From NCBI GenBank assembly GCA_023421795.1, contig JAEZSO010000002.1, positions 682,001 to 746,000 of the forward strand: DNA of 64,000 nt. The letters run 5' to 3'. This document shows positions 36,715 to 45,735 of this stretch, one piece after another. Within the stretch, counting starts at the first letter, position 1. Each line of letters starts with the position of its first letter. The notes under the pieces are model-generated. The model was not told where the DNA came from. It ran no database searches and saw only the letters and a program-made list of their open reading frames with translations. Source of the stretch: Cyanobacteria bacterium OH_PDB_230 (lineage in GTDB: Bacteria; Cyanobacteriota; Vampirovibrionia; Gastranaerophilales; Gastranaerophilaceae). The position numbers and the translations under genes are program-made.

Positions 36715-37596
36715 ATGAATTGGAAGCAAATGCAAGATTTGAAAGTAAATAAAATATACTACCTGGGGCCTGACGGTTCTTATACTCATAAAGCGCTTGA
36801 GGAATTTAAGGCGGATTATAAAATTGAGTATGTTTCACAAGAAGCTTTAAAATCAATCAAATCTATAATTAATCTTGTCGATGACGATAAATCTTCACTC
36901 GGGGTTATTCCCATAGAAAATTCCATCGAAGGTATAGTGAGAGAGGCAATAGATAATTTGATAAGGGTAAAAGATTCTGATATAAAGATTATCGCAGAGG
37001 TTGTCCTTCCTGTTAACCATTGTCTACTTTCAAAAGCTAAAGATAAATCTGCTATAACAACTGTGATTTCTCATCCTCAAGCATTGGCTCAATGTTCTAA
37101 TTATCTGGATAGAAACTTTTCTAACCTTCACATATTGGAGGAGCGCTCAACAAGTGCTGCAGCGAAAAGAATCGCAGAAAAAGATGAAACATATGCAGCT
37201 ATCGCAAATGAAATGGCGGCAGACTTTTTTGCTTTAAATATCTTGGATACTTCTATTAACGACGAAAAAGACAACAAAACAAGATTTATATTGATTGGCA
37301 GGTTTGAGACAGCCCAATCACCTGATTCTAAAACCAGTATCGCTTTTTCAACGAAGAATACCGCAGGAGCTTTGTTTAAGGTGCTCGAGATATTTAATAA
37401 ATACCAGATAAACCTTTTGTACATCGACTCTCGTCCGTCAAAAAAGACTTTAGGGGAATACACCTTTTTTATAGATTTTGAAGGACATATAAAAGATGAA
37501 ACCATTCAAAAAGCTATATCCGAAATAATACCTCTGACAGGCTTTTATAGGTGTAACGGTTCATTTTCCGTATATAAAAAAGTAACTGCGATCTAG
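36715..37596 (+). CDS. pheA: Prephenate dehydratase
   Basis: A 293-residue monofunctional enzyme that converts prephenate to phenylpyruvate for phenylalanine synthesis. It has YLGPDGSYTHKAL at the N-terminus, the catalytic TRF in NKTRFILIGR, and a C-terminal ACT domain (TKNTAGALFKVLEIFNKYQI) with DSRP in place of the usual ESRP phenylalanine-binding motif. No chorismate mutase domain is fused. ATG 36715 or the in-frame ATG at 36730 could start. The stop codon lies inside the terminator stem-loop. Confidence 0.95.
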   Translation: MNWKQMQDLKVNKIYYLGPDGSYTHKALEEFKADYKIEYVSQEALKSIKSIINLVDDDKSSLGVIPIENSIEGIVREAIDNLIRVKDSDIKIIAEVVLPVNHCLLSKAKDKSAITTVISHPQALAQCSNYLDRNFSNLHILEERSTSAAAKRIAEKDETYAAIANEMAADFFALNILDTSINDEKDNKTRFILIGRFETAQSPDSKTSIAFSTKNTAGALFKVLEIFNKYQINLLYIDSRPSKKTLGEYTFFIDFEGHIKDETIQKAISEIIPLTGFYRCNGSFSVYKKVTAI

Positions 37597-37610
37597 CAGT
37601 TACTTTTTTT
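37580..37610. terminator. Terminator overlapping the pheA stop
   Basis: A 10-bp stem (AAGTAACTGC at 37580-37589 with GCAGTTACTT at 37596-37605) with a T run. The A-rich 5' side lets it serve the convergent gene at 37628 as well. Confidence 0.85.
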
Positions 37611-37627
37611 GTATTAGATTTTTTATA

Positions 37628-38026
37628 TTAAGCTGCTGGAGGTATGTCTTCAGGCTTTGCTTTTTTGAATAGTTTTACAACAGAAGCCGAAAGGTCATCA
37701 TATTTTTTTGCCAAGAATTCACCGGCTTTTCCTATGTAATTTTTAACTACATCTAATTTTTTTGCATTTTCGCCCAATTCAGTTACTTTAATTACACCTC
37801 TTTTAGATAATATAACTAGAGCAGTAGCCGCAGCAGCCACGGTAGCTAAGAATCCGACGAATTTTTTGCCTTTGCCGCCTTTTTTCTCAAAAGAGTCACC
37901 TTGTACATTTGTTGCAGCAGTTGGAGTCGAAGGAGCCGCATTGCTTTGTGTTTGTGTTATAGTTGCGTCCTGAAGTTTTATTGTAGGATCTGTAGAAATA
38001 GCTCCGAAATTTACACCGTTAATCAT
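37628..38026 (-). CDS. Small unknown protein with NFG start and one hydrophobic segment
   Basis: A 132-residue protein. It starts MINGVNFGAISTDP, sharing the short NFG/SFG N-terminal pattern with the proteins at 7144 and 62777. A Thr/Ser/Pro-rich linker is followed by lysines (KKGGKGKK) and one hydrophobic segment (FVGFLATVAAAATALVILS, about residues 56-74). The end is a basic helix region and PEDIPPAA. AAGGAGG before ATG 38026 is near perfect. It is probably a membrane-inserted protein; function unknown. Confidence 0.75.
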   Translation of the reverse strand: MINGVNFGAISTDPTIKLQDATITQTQSNAAPSTPTAATNVQGDSFEKKGGKGKKFVGFLATVAAAATALVILSKRGVIKVTELGENAKKLDVVKNYIGKAGEFLAKKYDDLSASVVKLFKKAKPEDIPPAA

Positions 38027-38169
38027 GATGCCTCCTTTTTATTTTAAGTAAATTTATAAAAACAAAAAGATTACTTAATTGCCTAAGAGTAGAGTTTTGT
38101 AAACATAATGTTACAAAATCTTTTTTTTGGAATATTTTATTTGAAGATGCACTCTAATAAATAGAAGAG

Positions 38170-38191
38170 TTAGAATTGATTTAAATTCTAA
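38170..38191. promoter_or_regulatory. Inverted repeat upstream of the anti-sigma-like gene
   Basis: TTAGAATT and AATTCTAA form a perfect 8-bp inverted repeat with a 6-base spacer, just before a TTATAT box at 38196-38201 and 27 bases before the ATG. It is a candidate operator for a regulator of the next three genes. Confidence 0.4.
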
Positions 38192-38217
38192 ATAATTATA
38201 TCACAGGAGTTGGATAA

Positions 38218-41200
38218 ATGGAATTACCGATTAAGCGAGAGTTGGCAGTTACGGCTGATGCAGTGAAATATGCAAAAATAATATCAGCGCCGATAGAAAA
38301 CAGTTTTCAGAGAAAAAGAGCCTATGCCTCCATAATTGCCTTGGATGCTTTTGCTGATTTCCTAGTTACACAGGATATTAATGTTAATATATCAAAAAAC
38401 TTGTTTAAAATAGCGCCGATAAATGAAGAATTTGAGATTTCGGATCTTTATTATAACGGCTGGAAGCTTGATGTAAGAGTAGTTACGGATAATAACTTTG
38501 TTTCCGTTCCGCTGTCTCACTTTAAATACGATATTGTTGCAGACTTGTATGTAGCAATAAAAGTCGATTCAAACCTTGAGAATGCCGAGCTTATCGGTTT
38601 TGTTCCGAAAGAAAACATCACTAAATCTTCAGTTTCAGGCAATTATTACCTTATGAGAGCCGAAACGATTTCCTCTCCGGATGAATTGATAGAAGTTTTA
38701 AAAACACAAAAAATTTCAGAAGAAATTTCTGTAGAACACAGCGCTTTTGAAAATAATTACCTTTCATATCTCGATAAAGAAATAGATGCCGTCGGCAAAA
38801 AGTCATTTATCAAGCATCTAATCAATTGTCCTGAGTGTAGAAGTGATTTTGTCGAGATTTATGATTTTGAAGCAATTGTCAAAAATATGGCTTCTAGAAC
38901 TGAGTTTTTTGAAGATCATACTCTTTCAATTATCGGAGCTCAAGTCGTCGATTCTGAAAAATATGCGGGTAAAGAAGAATTCATAGAGATAGATCCTGTA
39001 GAATTAGATCCTGAAGAAGAAGACGATGAATTCGATTCTATCCAAAGCCTGACCTCAGATGATAATGATGAGATTTTAGGTGAATTATTCGGTAATCCTA
39101 CGGAGAAAATGATAAAAGAACCTAAAAGAGATGATGGAGGTTCGGGTTTTGCAGCAGGAGCTGTTGCGGGCGCAATAGGTGCCGGTGCTGTAATCGCAGG
39201 AGCTGCTGCAGCTGCCAACGCTCAAGCTCCAATAAAAATAGCTGCAGATGTTGTTGATGCCGCCTCTACAGTATTAGAAACAGGAGCAAATATCATTGAT
39301 GCAAGTCTGGACGCAATATCTAGTCCAATAGAAACTCCTGCTATAAATGAAGAATCTGATGATTTGTTTGAAGACTTAGGCTTTGAAATGCCGATTCAAA
39401 ACGATGAAGATACTTTATTAAGTTTTGATGAAGAAATTTCAGAACTCATCTCGGAAGAAGATTTAATTGAAGACAGCCCTGAGGTAGAAGATGTTAAAAC
39501 CGAATCAGAAGAACTTATTCCTTCTGAGGATGAATTTATAACTTTAGACGAAAACAATGAAGAAATAGAAGATTTATCGTCTCTTGATGTAGAACTTCTA
39601 CCAACTGCTGAAGAAAGAAATCACGTTGTTATTGAAGACAGAGTTGTTCCAATATTGCCTGAGGATGAAGATATTGAGCTCTCCGGTTCTGGATGTGATT
39701 GTGAAACCGAATTGGACGATATTTTTGTCGAAGAAGCATATGATGAAGAAGATGAAGGCGAATTAATCCAGTTTGAAGAATTCGATGATATAGATAATGT
39801 TGTTCAAAATGATGAAAATACTATAGAAGAAAGCATTACTGCTGATGGTGATTATAACTTCCTGGGAGACGATGATTCTGTTTTTAACCAATTAAAAGAG
39901 CAGGAAGAAATTGAAACTTCTATTTTTGCAGGAAAAGATATAGAAGATCTTCAGGTTGATTCTGACTTTTTAGCGGAGTTGTCAAAAACGCTGGATGATA
40001 CAATTACAGAGTTTGAAAGTTTTGAAGCGGAAACTTCTGCTGATATATTTGAAGAGCAAAGTGTCGAGGAGATAACTTCAATACCAGCAGAAAATGTTGA
40101 TTTTGATGAAGAAGATGACCACGGATTCATTAATTTTGGCGAAGACAGTTTGTTTGCAGATGAATCCGAAGACAAACCAGTCCCTCAAGATGATCTTTTT
40201 GAAGAAGAAGGTGACTTAATAACTTTAACTGATGAAGATGAGGAATTTTTAAATTCCGATGATGTGTCAACCGAGCCAGCGCAAATAGATGAAGATATAA
40301 CAGAATACAATTCAACAGATACGGCAGAATTTGAAACAAACTTTGACGAAACCATAGAACCGGCTGAATTTGTTAAAGAAGAAGTTGTTATGACCGACCC
40401 TTTTTCAGATTTCATTGATGCTGGAAATGAAATGAAGACGGAAGAAGAAATTACTTCTTTTGAAAATCCAATACAACTATCATATGAAACAGATGAATTC
40501 GCTGATAGTAGAGAAGAGGAAGATGAAGAGGAAGGCGGACTTCAACTTATAGGGGACTTAGAAGAAGAAAGTGATTCTGAACCAGTAACTTTTATAAGCC
40601 AAAATGACAATATCTCGGACCGTCCTGAATCTGATTTTGAAGAGTACGAGTCTTCCGATGCTGAAAAACAAAACCAACAGGATCTTCAGTTCTTATACCA
40701 AAATTCAAATAAAATGGAAGATGTTGATCAGGTGGATGAGCGCATAGAATATATGGTTAACAAGCCTGATGAATTGTCTATCTTAAAAGATAAGAAAGTT
40801 GTAATTGCGGCTTCACTTATATTGGGATGTTTAATTTTATCTTCAGTATTTGGTGTTATTGCATACAAAGACAAGACGAAAAAACAAGCAGAGCAAGCAG
40901 CTCTTAATTCTCAACTTCAAGACCCTTTAAATCCTATGATGGCTGTAGATTCTGGTCTTGATCCTCAGGCTATGGATGATGGCATGCCTATCGCTACCGG
41001 TAATGGAGTAGATGCGCCTGCTATGGAATTGGCGAAAGGTCCTACTGCTTCTGTGCCTAGGGATTTGAATAAATCAATGACAAACGTATTTGATGAGAAT
41101 CCTTCTTCTGTTACGGTCACCAAAATAGCTTGGGAAGTTCCTCAATATATTGCTTCAAGTGAATTGTTTAAGAAATATTTACAAATTGCAGGAAAAAATT

Positions 41201-41493
41201 TGCAGATTAATTTGAAAAACGATCTTATGAACGCAACAGAATTTGCATACAATGACAGCGTCAAAGTCCTAGTTGTAGTAGGTAAAGATAACGCTGTTAA
41301 AAAGATGGAAATATTAAGTACAAGCGGATCTCAGCAGGTAGATGAACTTGTGTTACAAAGTATTAAAGCAACGCTAAAATACATAAATGTACCACAACTA
41401 CCCGATGCGGCTGGATTAGGAGACGCTAATCCTCAAGTGACCAAACTCTTGAAAGCTAACGTTTATCCTTTAACACTAGTCATTAATTTTTAA
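38218..41493 (+). CDS. Large membrane protein with anti-sigma zinc motif and TonB-like C-terminus
   Basis: A 1091-residue multidomain protein. Residues 1-165 resemble the cyanobacterial DUF1822 domain (ending in a strand pair around ELIGFVPKENI). Residues 180-215 match an anti-sigma zinc finger of the zf-HC2 type: a YLDKEID start, then H200, C204, C207 in HLINCPECRSDF. An Ala/Gly-rich hydrophobic stretch lies at about 307-335, then about 500 highly acidic residues. A clear membrane helix is at about 859-881 (VVIAASLILGCLILSSVFGV). The C-terminal 100 residues resemble a TonB C-terminal domain (KVLVVVGKDNAVKKMEILS, then VDELVLQSIKATL). A sigma-like gene follows after 55 bases, so it is best read as a membrane-linked anti-sigma factor. 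AGGAG precedes the start. Confidence 0.6.
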   Translation: MELPIKRELAVTADAVKYAKIISAPIENSFQRKRAYASIIALDAFADFLVTQDINVNISKNLFKIAPINEEFEISDLYYNGWKLDVRVVTDNNFVSVPLSHFKYDIVADLYVAIKVDSNLENAELIGFVPKENITKSSVSGNYYLMRAETISSPDELIEVLKTQKISEEISVEHSAFENNYLSYLDKEIDAVGKKSFIKHLINCPECRSDFVEIYDFEAIVKNMASRTEFFEDHTLSIIGAQVVDSEKYAGKEEFIEIDPVELDPEEEDDEFDSIQSLTSDDNDEILGELFGNPTEKMIKEPKRDDGGSGFAAGAVAGAIGAGAVIAGAAAAANAQAPIKIAADVVDAASTVLETGANIIDASLDAISSPIETPAINEESDDLFEDLGFEMPIQNDEDTLLSFDEEISELISEEDLIEDSPEVEDVKTESEELIPSEDEFITLDENNEEIEDLSSLDVELLPTAEERNHVVIEDRVVPILPEDEDIELSGSGCDCETELDDIFVEEAYDEEDEGELIQFEEFDDIDNVVQNDENTIEESITADGDYNFLGDDDSVFNQLKEQEEIETSIFAGKDIEDLQVDSDFLAELSKTLDDTITEFESFEAETSADIFEEQSVEEITSIPAENVDFDEEDDHGFINFGEDSLFADESEDKPVPQDDLFEEEGDLITLTDEDEEFLNSDDVSTEPAQIDEDITEYNSTDTAEFETNFDETIEPAEFVKEEVVMTDPFSDFIDAGNEMKTEEEITSFENPIQLSYETDEFADSREEEDEEEGGLQLIGDLEEESDSEPVTFISQNDNISDRPESDFEEYESSDAEKQNQQDLQFLYQNSNKMEDVDQVDERIEYMVNKPDELSILKDKKVVIAASLILGCLILSSVFGVIAYKDKTKKQAEQAALNSQLQDPLNPMMAVDSGLDPQAMDDGMPIATGNGVDAPAMELAKGPTASVPRDLNKSMTNVFDENPSSVTVTKIAWEVPQYIASSELFKKYLQIAGKNLQINLKNDLMNATEFAYNDSVKVLVVVGKDNAVKKMEILSTSGSQQVDELVLQSIKATLKYINVPQLPDAAGLGDANPQVTKLLKANVYPLTLVINF

Positions 41494-41548
41494 TTTATGC
41501 TATTATAACTAGTAAGGATATATGTATTAAGTTTGAGAGTTGAACTAA

Positions 41549-42127
41549 GTGCTATTATTGGATGAACAAAGGCAGCTTATAGAGAAATTCGTTAAGTCAA
41601 ATGCCAAATATAGCGGTAATGAGGATTTGTTTGAGGATTTTTGTAATGAAGCATTTCAAAAGTCCTACATCATTTTTAATTCAAACTCAAGCGTTCAAAG
41701 AGTTGAAAGTTACCTTTCTAAAGTAGTTAACACATCTATACTTGCAGTGCTTAAAGATAACGGCAGAGTAAGAAAAACTTCAAGAGGCTATATTTCAACA
41801 AATGAAGTTTCTTTTAACAATTTTTCTGTGCAATCCGGTGCTGTTTCTGAAAACTTAAATGACACTATTTCTTTTGATTTTGAAGATCCGAGAGAAACCG
41901 TCGAAGAAATTGCTATAAAAAAAGATTTGCTTCAAAGAATCGCCGATGTTGTCTGTGTTATCCACAAAGAAGAACCGCAAAAATGCTTCTTGGATATATT
42001 CTACTTGAGATATGTAAAAAATCATGTACAGAGTGACATTTCAAAAGAATTAAACCTTTCTCAATCTGAAGTTAGCAAGAGACTCTTAGAATTATCTAAA
42101 TTGATAAAATCTCATTTAAATGCTTAA
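41549..42127 (+). CDS. Sigma-70-like factor of ECF type
   Basis: A 192-residue protein with two helical regions separated by a linker, as in extracytoplasmic-function sigma factors. Region 2 is represented by about residues 15-80 (DLFEDFCNEAFQKSYIIF through SYLSKVVNTSILAVLKDNGR). Region 4 is at about 145-190 (CFLDIFYLRYVKNHVQSDIS, then KELNLSQSEVSKRL), with a helix-turn-helix. GTG 41549 is the start used; the ribosome-binding site is weak. The region-2 motif is divergent, so this may be a specialised factor. Its neighbours suggest control by the upstream anti-sigma-like protein. Confidence 0.7.
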   Translation: MLLLDEQRQLIEKFVKSNAKYSGNEDLFEDFCNEAFQKSYIIFNSNSSVQRVESYLSKVVNTSILAVLKDNGRVRKTSRGYISTNEVSFNNFSVQSGAVSENLNDTISFDFEDPRETVEEIAIKKDLLQRIADVVCVIHKEEPQKCFLDIFYLRYVKNHVQSDISKELNLSQSEVSKRLLELSKLIKSHLNA

Positions 42128-42198
42128 TTTTAGGTTTTTAAATTATTTATAATATAATAAATTATAATCACTCGGTATTTGTTCAATTAGGATAAACA

Positions 42199-45100
42199 AT
42201 GTATTGCCCAAGGTGCAGAAGTGAAATAAAAAATAATGTGCTTAGATGCGACTTTTGTGGTGTAAAAGTCAATATGATTTGTCCTGCCTGTAATTCCTTG
42301 ACTCCTTTTGTCCAGCCGAATTGTGCTTTTTGTGATTTTGAGGTTATAAAATACTGTCCTGAGTGCCATAGCTCGAATCTTTATTCTGCTGATTTTTGCA
42401 GAAAATGCGGTATCGAGCTGGTTGAATCAAATACTATCACAGAAGAAATATCACAACCTGAAGTGATTTCAGAAGATGAAAATTTATTGTTCAATTACGA
42501 AATAGATGAAGATCAAGATGACACCGAGCAGATGACTTTGGATTTTGAAAATCTAAGCGATGAGTATGTTCCTATTGTCATAGAAAAATCTCAAGAAAGT
42601 ATGCTATCTAATACTTTTGTAAGTGAAATTAGTGAAACAAAAGAAGAAAATTCGGAAAAAGATTACGCTAAAGAAGCAATTTCGGCTTTTGAAGAAGTAT
42701 CAGAAAAAATACAGGAAATAAAAGAACAGGAATATTTTGAGTTTAAAGAAGAAGATTTTATAACTTCGATGGCAGAGACAAAAATCGAACCTATTGATGA
42801 AGTAATCGAAGAAAATATTTTGCTGAATAATGTAGAGACGGAAGAGGTTATAGAAGATGAAGGCAGTCTTTCCTCTGTAGAAGAAATTGTAGAAACAGAA
42901 AAAGCGGAAGAAATAAAAAAGACGGAAGAAATAGAAGAAGAGATTCCGATAGCTCCACTTCCCGATATTGAGATAAATTATTATTCTCAAATTCACGCAA
43001 AACAAAAAATAGTTAACACAATAAAAAATTCAAAAGATAAATTTATAGTCGCAATAAATGGTGATGAAGGTAGCGGAAAATCAATAGTTCTTCAATACGT
43101 GATGAAAGAGCTTCAAACAGAAAACTACATTTCCTTGTTTGGGGAGTGTTCGCCTCTTACCCAGATAAATAACTTCGGCTTTATCCAAGATGCCCTTATA
43201 AGACTTCTTTCTCTTCCTACGTTTATTACTAATCCTGAGCTTTTTGCAAAAAATAATAAAAAAGTATTTGAAAATATATTTAGTCTCTTAAACTCTGATG
43301 AAGTCATCGAATTTATGAACTTCTTGTACCCATATAAAAAAGGTAAATTTGAAGAGATTTTGAGCAACAAAGAGCGCACTTTTGTGATGCTTGAAAAGGT
43401 CGTAAATTCAATTATATCCAAAAATAAAGTGCTTGTGGTTGTTGATGATTTCGATTTGGTCGATGGAGCTTCGTATGAATTTTTGATGCATCTTGTCGAA
43501 AAGAACGGATATTTTGATAAAGGCTTAAAACTTCTTGTTGCATATAAAGAAAAACGTGTTGCCCAAAGTTATTTCTATTCTAATACTCTAAATGAGAGCG
43601 TTTTCGACACCGTCTATCTTGAAAATCTTCCACAAGAACAAATTGAGACCTTCGTCGGTAATTTTGTAAACAATAATCTTGATATTCTTCCTCCAACCGT
43701 TAGAGAGTCTATCTATAGAAATTCAAAAGGGAGCGCTGCTTTTGTAGAGCAAGTTATGTCTCTTTTATATGACAAGAAATATTTATCTATAGATAATGCT
43801 CAGGTAAGGTTCAATAATTATGATGATGAAATTTCAATGATCCCTTCAAATGTTGAGGAAGTCGTCAAAGAAAGGCTGAAATCGTTGTCGCCTGTTCTAA
43901 GAAATTTCTTATATTGTGCTTCAATAATAGGGTATAAATTTGATCTTCAAATTCTTGTCAATGCCGCGAATTTGCTTGATGATCAGCTAGATGCCATTTT
44001 AAAAGAATTAAGGGAAAAATTATTTATAGTAGGTATAAATGAATATACATATACTTTCAAAGGTTTGTCGATGTGGCGCTATATATTTGAAGAAGCAAAA
44101 AACGACGAATTTTTCCACGATAACAACAGAAAAATCTATAACATAATAAATTCTTGCGTGTTAGCGAACAATTCGATGAAGGCGATTATCGCACAGAATT
44201 TGGCAGAACCCAGAACTTTATTTGATATCTGGCTTGAAAATGCTGAACTTACAGCAAACATCGGCGATATAAACCTCTATGTAATTTCTCAGAAACAAAG
44301 GTTAAAAATCCTAGCGGATAACTCATTTGAAAATTCGCAAGAATTATATAATGAAATCTGCGAACAAATAGGTAAGCTGATACATACTTCAAATCCTGTT
44401 GAAGCCATAACATATTTATCTAATGTAATAGCGAATGCGAAAAAAGCTCAGGATACGGTCAAAATAGTTGATTTGTGTGGTTATTTGGTCACAAGCTGCT
44501 ATTTGACCGGTAATTACCACGGAGTAGTAGAAGCTGTTAATCTCGTGCTAGGGCTTGTCGAAGGAAGTGCCTTTACGGCAGAAGCAGCATTGATAAAATC
44601 GAGAAAGTTAAAAGCTTTATACAATATCGGTAATTGTGAAGAGGTCATAAATTTAGCGAAAAATGACATCTTGCCTGCCATAGAAGAAGGATTGTCCAAA
44701 TCATCTCTTGCGAAGAATATATCTATGGCAACAGCATTTGAGGGCTGGTTGGAAACCAATTTTATTTTAGCGAATGCTTATGCAATTCAAGGAAATGACA
44801 AAGGGCTTGAAATAATTGACAATGTGCTTGAAGTTATGAAGGCCAACAACATTGAAAATAAATATTATGAAACAAAAGCCGCATTGTCCAAAGCCCTTTC
44901 ATACACTGTTATAGGCAAAGTTAAGGAATCATATGCCCTGCTTACTGACATAACAAAAGCTTATAAAGATGAAGTCTTAAACGACGAGTTTATGTCTCAG
45001 TGGAATTTGATTCATGTTCTAAATCAAATGTTGACAGATAATTTCGACAACCTGAAAGGGCAGTTATTCTCTTTAGTTACATTTGCAAACAACACAAATG

Positions 45101-45693
45101 ATAATTTCTCAAAAAATATCTTAAAAACCATACTTGGTTATATAATCCAAAGGGACGGAGACCTTAACAAAGCTCTGGAAATTTATAATGATCAAGTTAC
45201 ATATTTTGCAAAAGAAAAAGTTGCGATAGGCGCGCTTCTTTGCTGGTATCTGATATCTCAGGTCAACTTGACGCTCGATGGCGCTGATAGAGCTCTAGAT
45301 ATAGCGACAAAGGCGCTTGAAGTTTCTCAAAATCCAAAAATAAATAACTATAATTTCATAATATATTTGCAGAAATTTATAGCTGAACTTTATATGATAA
45401 AAGGAGATTTGGATTCCACAAAAATGTATCTTGAGAAGTCACTTCTGATTGCCAAACAATTTGGCTTGAAGTATGCCCAAGTTCAATTATATATTGCATT
45501 TGCTAAATATTTGGAAGAAGCAATAACGCTTAAAGTAGTTAATAAAGATGAAACAGCAAGAAATATTCTGAAAACGTATGATTTTGCCTTGAGTATGGCT
45601 TTGGAACTCGATTTGGAAAATTTGATTGCCGATGTTAATAAGGCAAAATCGGCATTTAAAACATATTGCCAATTAAATTCAATTAATTATTAA
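42199..45693 (+). CDS. Zinc-ribbon, P-loop ATPase and TPR protein (STAND-like)
   Basis: A 1164-residue protein. Three double-cysteine zinc ribbons occupy residues 1-72 (C3/C6-C17/C20, C28/C31-C42/C45, C53/C56-C67/C70). About 190 acidic residues follow. A P-loop ATPase starts with Walker A NGDEGSGKS at 287-295 and has a Walker B strand KVLVVVDDFD at about 410-419, similar to the AAA ATPases found in MalT/AfsR-type and adenylate-cyclase-linked proteins. The C-terminal 450 residues are helical TPR-like repeats. There is no DNA-binding domain or effector enzyme. AGGA precedes ATG 42199. A signal-sensing switch protein is likely; ligand unknown. Confidence 0.7.
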   Translation: MYCPRCRSEIKNNVLRCDFCGVKVNMICPACNSLTPFVQPNCAFCDFEVIKYCPECHSSNLYSADFCRKCGIELVESNTITEEISQPEVISEDENLLFNYEIDEDQDDTEQMTLDFENLSDEYVPIVIEKSQESMLSNTFVSEISETKEENSEKDYAKEAISAFEEVSEKIQEIKEQEYFEFKEEDFITSMAETKIEPIDEVIEENILLNNVETEEVIEDEGSLSSVEEIVETEKAEEIKKTEEIEEEIPIAPLPDIEINYYSQIHAKQKIVNTIKNSKDKFIVAINGDEGSGKSIVLQYVMKELQTENYISLFGECSPLTQINNFGFIQDALIRLLSLPTFITNPELFAKNNKKVFENIFSLLNSDEVIEFMNFLYPYKKGKFEEILSNKERTFVMLEKVVNSIISKNKVLVVVDDFDLVDGASYEFLMHLVEKNGYFDKGLKLLVAYKEKRVAQSYFYSNTLNESVFDTVYLENLPQEQIETFVGNFVNNNLDILPPTVRESIYRNSKGSAAFVEQVMSLLYDKKYLSIDNAQVRFNNYDDEISMIPSNVEEVVKERLKSLSPVLRNFLYCASIIGYKFDLQILVNAANLLDDQLDAILKELREKLFIVGINEYTYTFKGLSMWRYIFEEAKNDEFFHDNNRKIYNIINSCVLANNSMKAIIAQNLAEPRTLFDIWLENAELTANIGDINLYVISQKQRLKILADNSFENSQELYNEICEQIGKLIHTSNPVEAITYLSNVIANAKKAQDTVKIVDLCGYLVTSCYLTGNYHGVVEAVNLVLGLVEGSAFTAEAALIKSRKLKALYNIGNCEEVINLAKNDILPAIEEGLSKSSLAKNISMATAFEGWLETNFILANAYAIQGNDKGLEIIDNVLEVMKANNIENKYYETKAALSKALSYTVIGKVKESYALLTDITKAYKDEVLNDEFMSQWNLIHVLNQMLTDNFDNLKGQLFSLVTFANNTNDNFSKNILKTILGYIIQRDGDLNKALEIYNDQVTYFAKEKVAIGALLCWYLISQVNLTLDGADRALDIATKALEVSQNPKINNYNFIIYLQKFIAELYMIKGDLDSTKMYLEKSLLIAKQFGLKYAQVQLYIAFAKYLEEAITLKVVNKDETARNILKTYDFALSMALELDLENLIADVNKAKSAFKTYCQLNSINY

Positions 45694-45718
45694 AAAAGGA
45701 AGCCGAAGCTTCCTTTTT
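45693..45718. terminator. Bidirectional terminator after the ATPase gene
   Basis: An 11-bp perfect stem (AAAAAGGAAGC at 45693-45703 with GCTTCCTTTTT at 45708-45718) has a CGAA tetraloop. It is symmetrical, so it also ends the convergent oxidoreductase gene. Confidence 0.92.
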
Positions 45719-45735
45719 GAGTTTTTCATATATTT

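Noticed and set aside
42700..43005. Minus-strand ORF rich in Phe/Tyr
   Set aside because: Antisense shadow of the Glu/Lys-rich linker of the ATPase gene; no ribosome-binding site and very biased composition.
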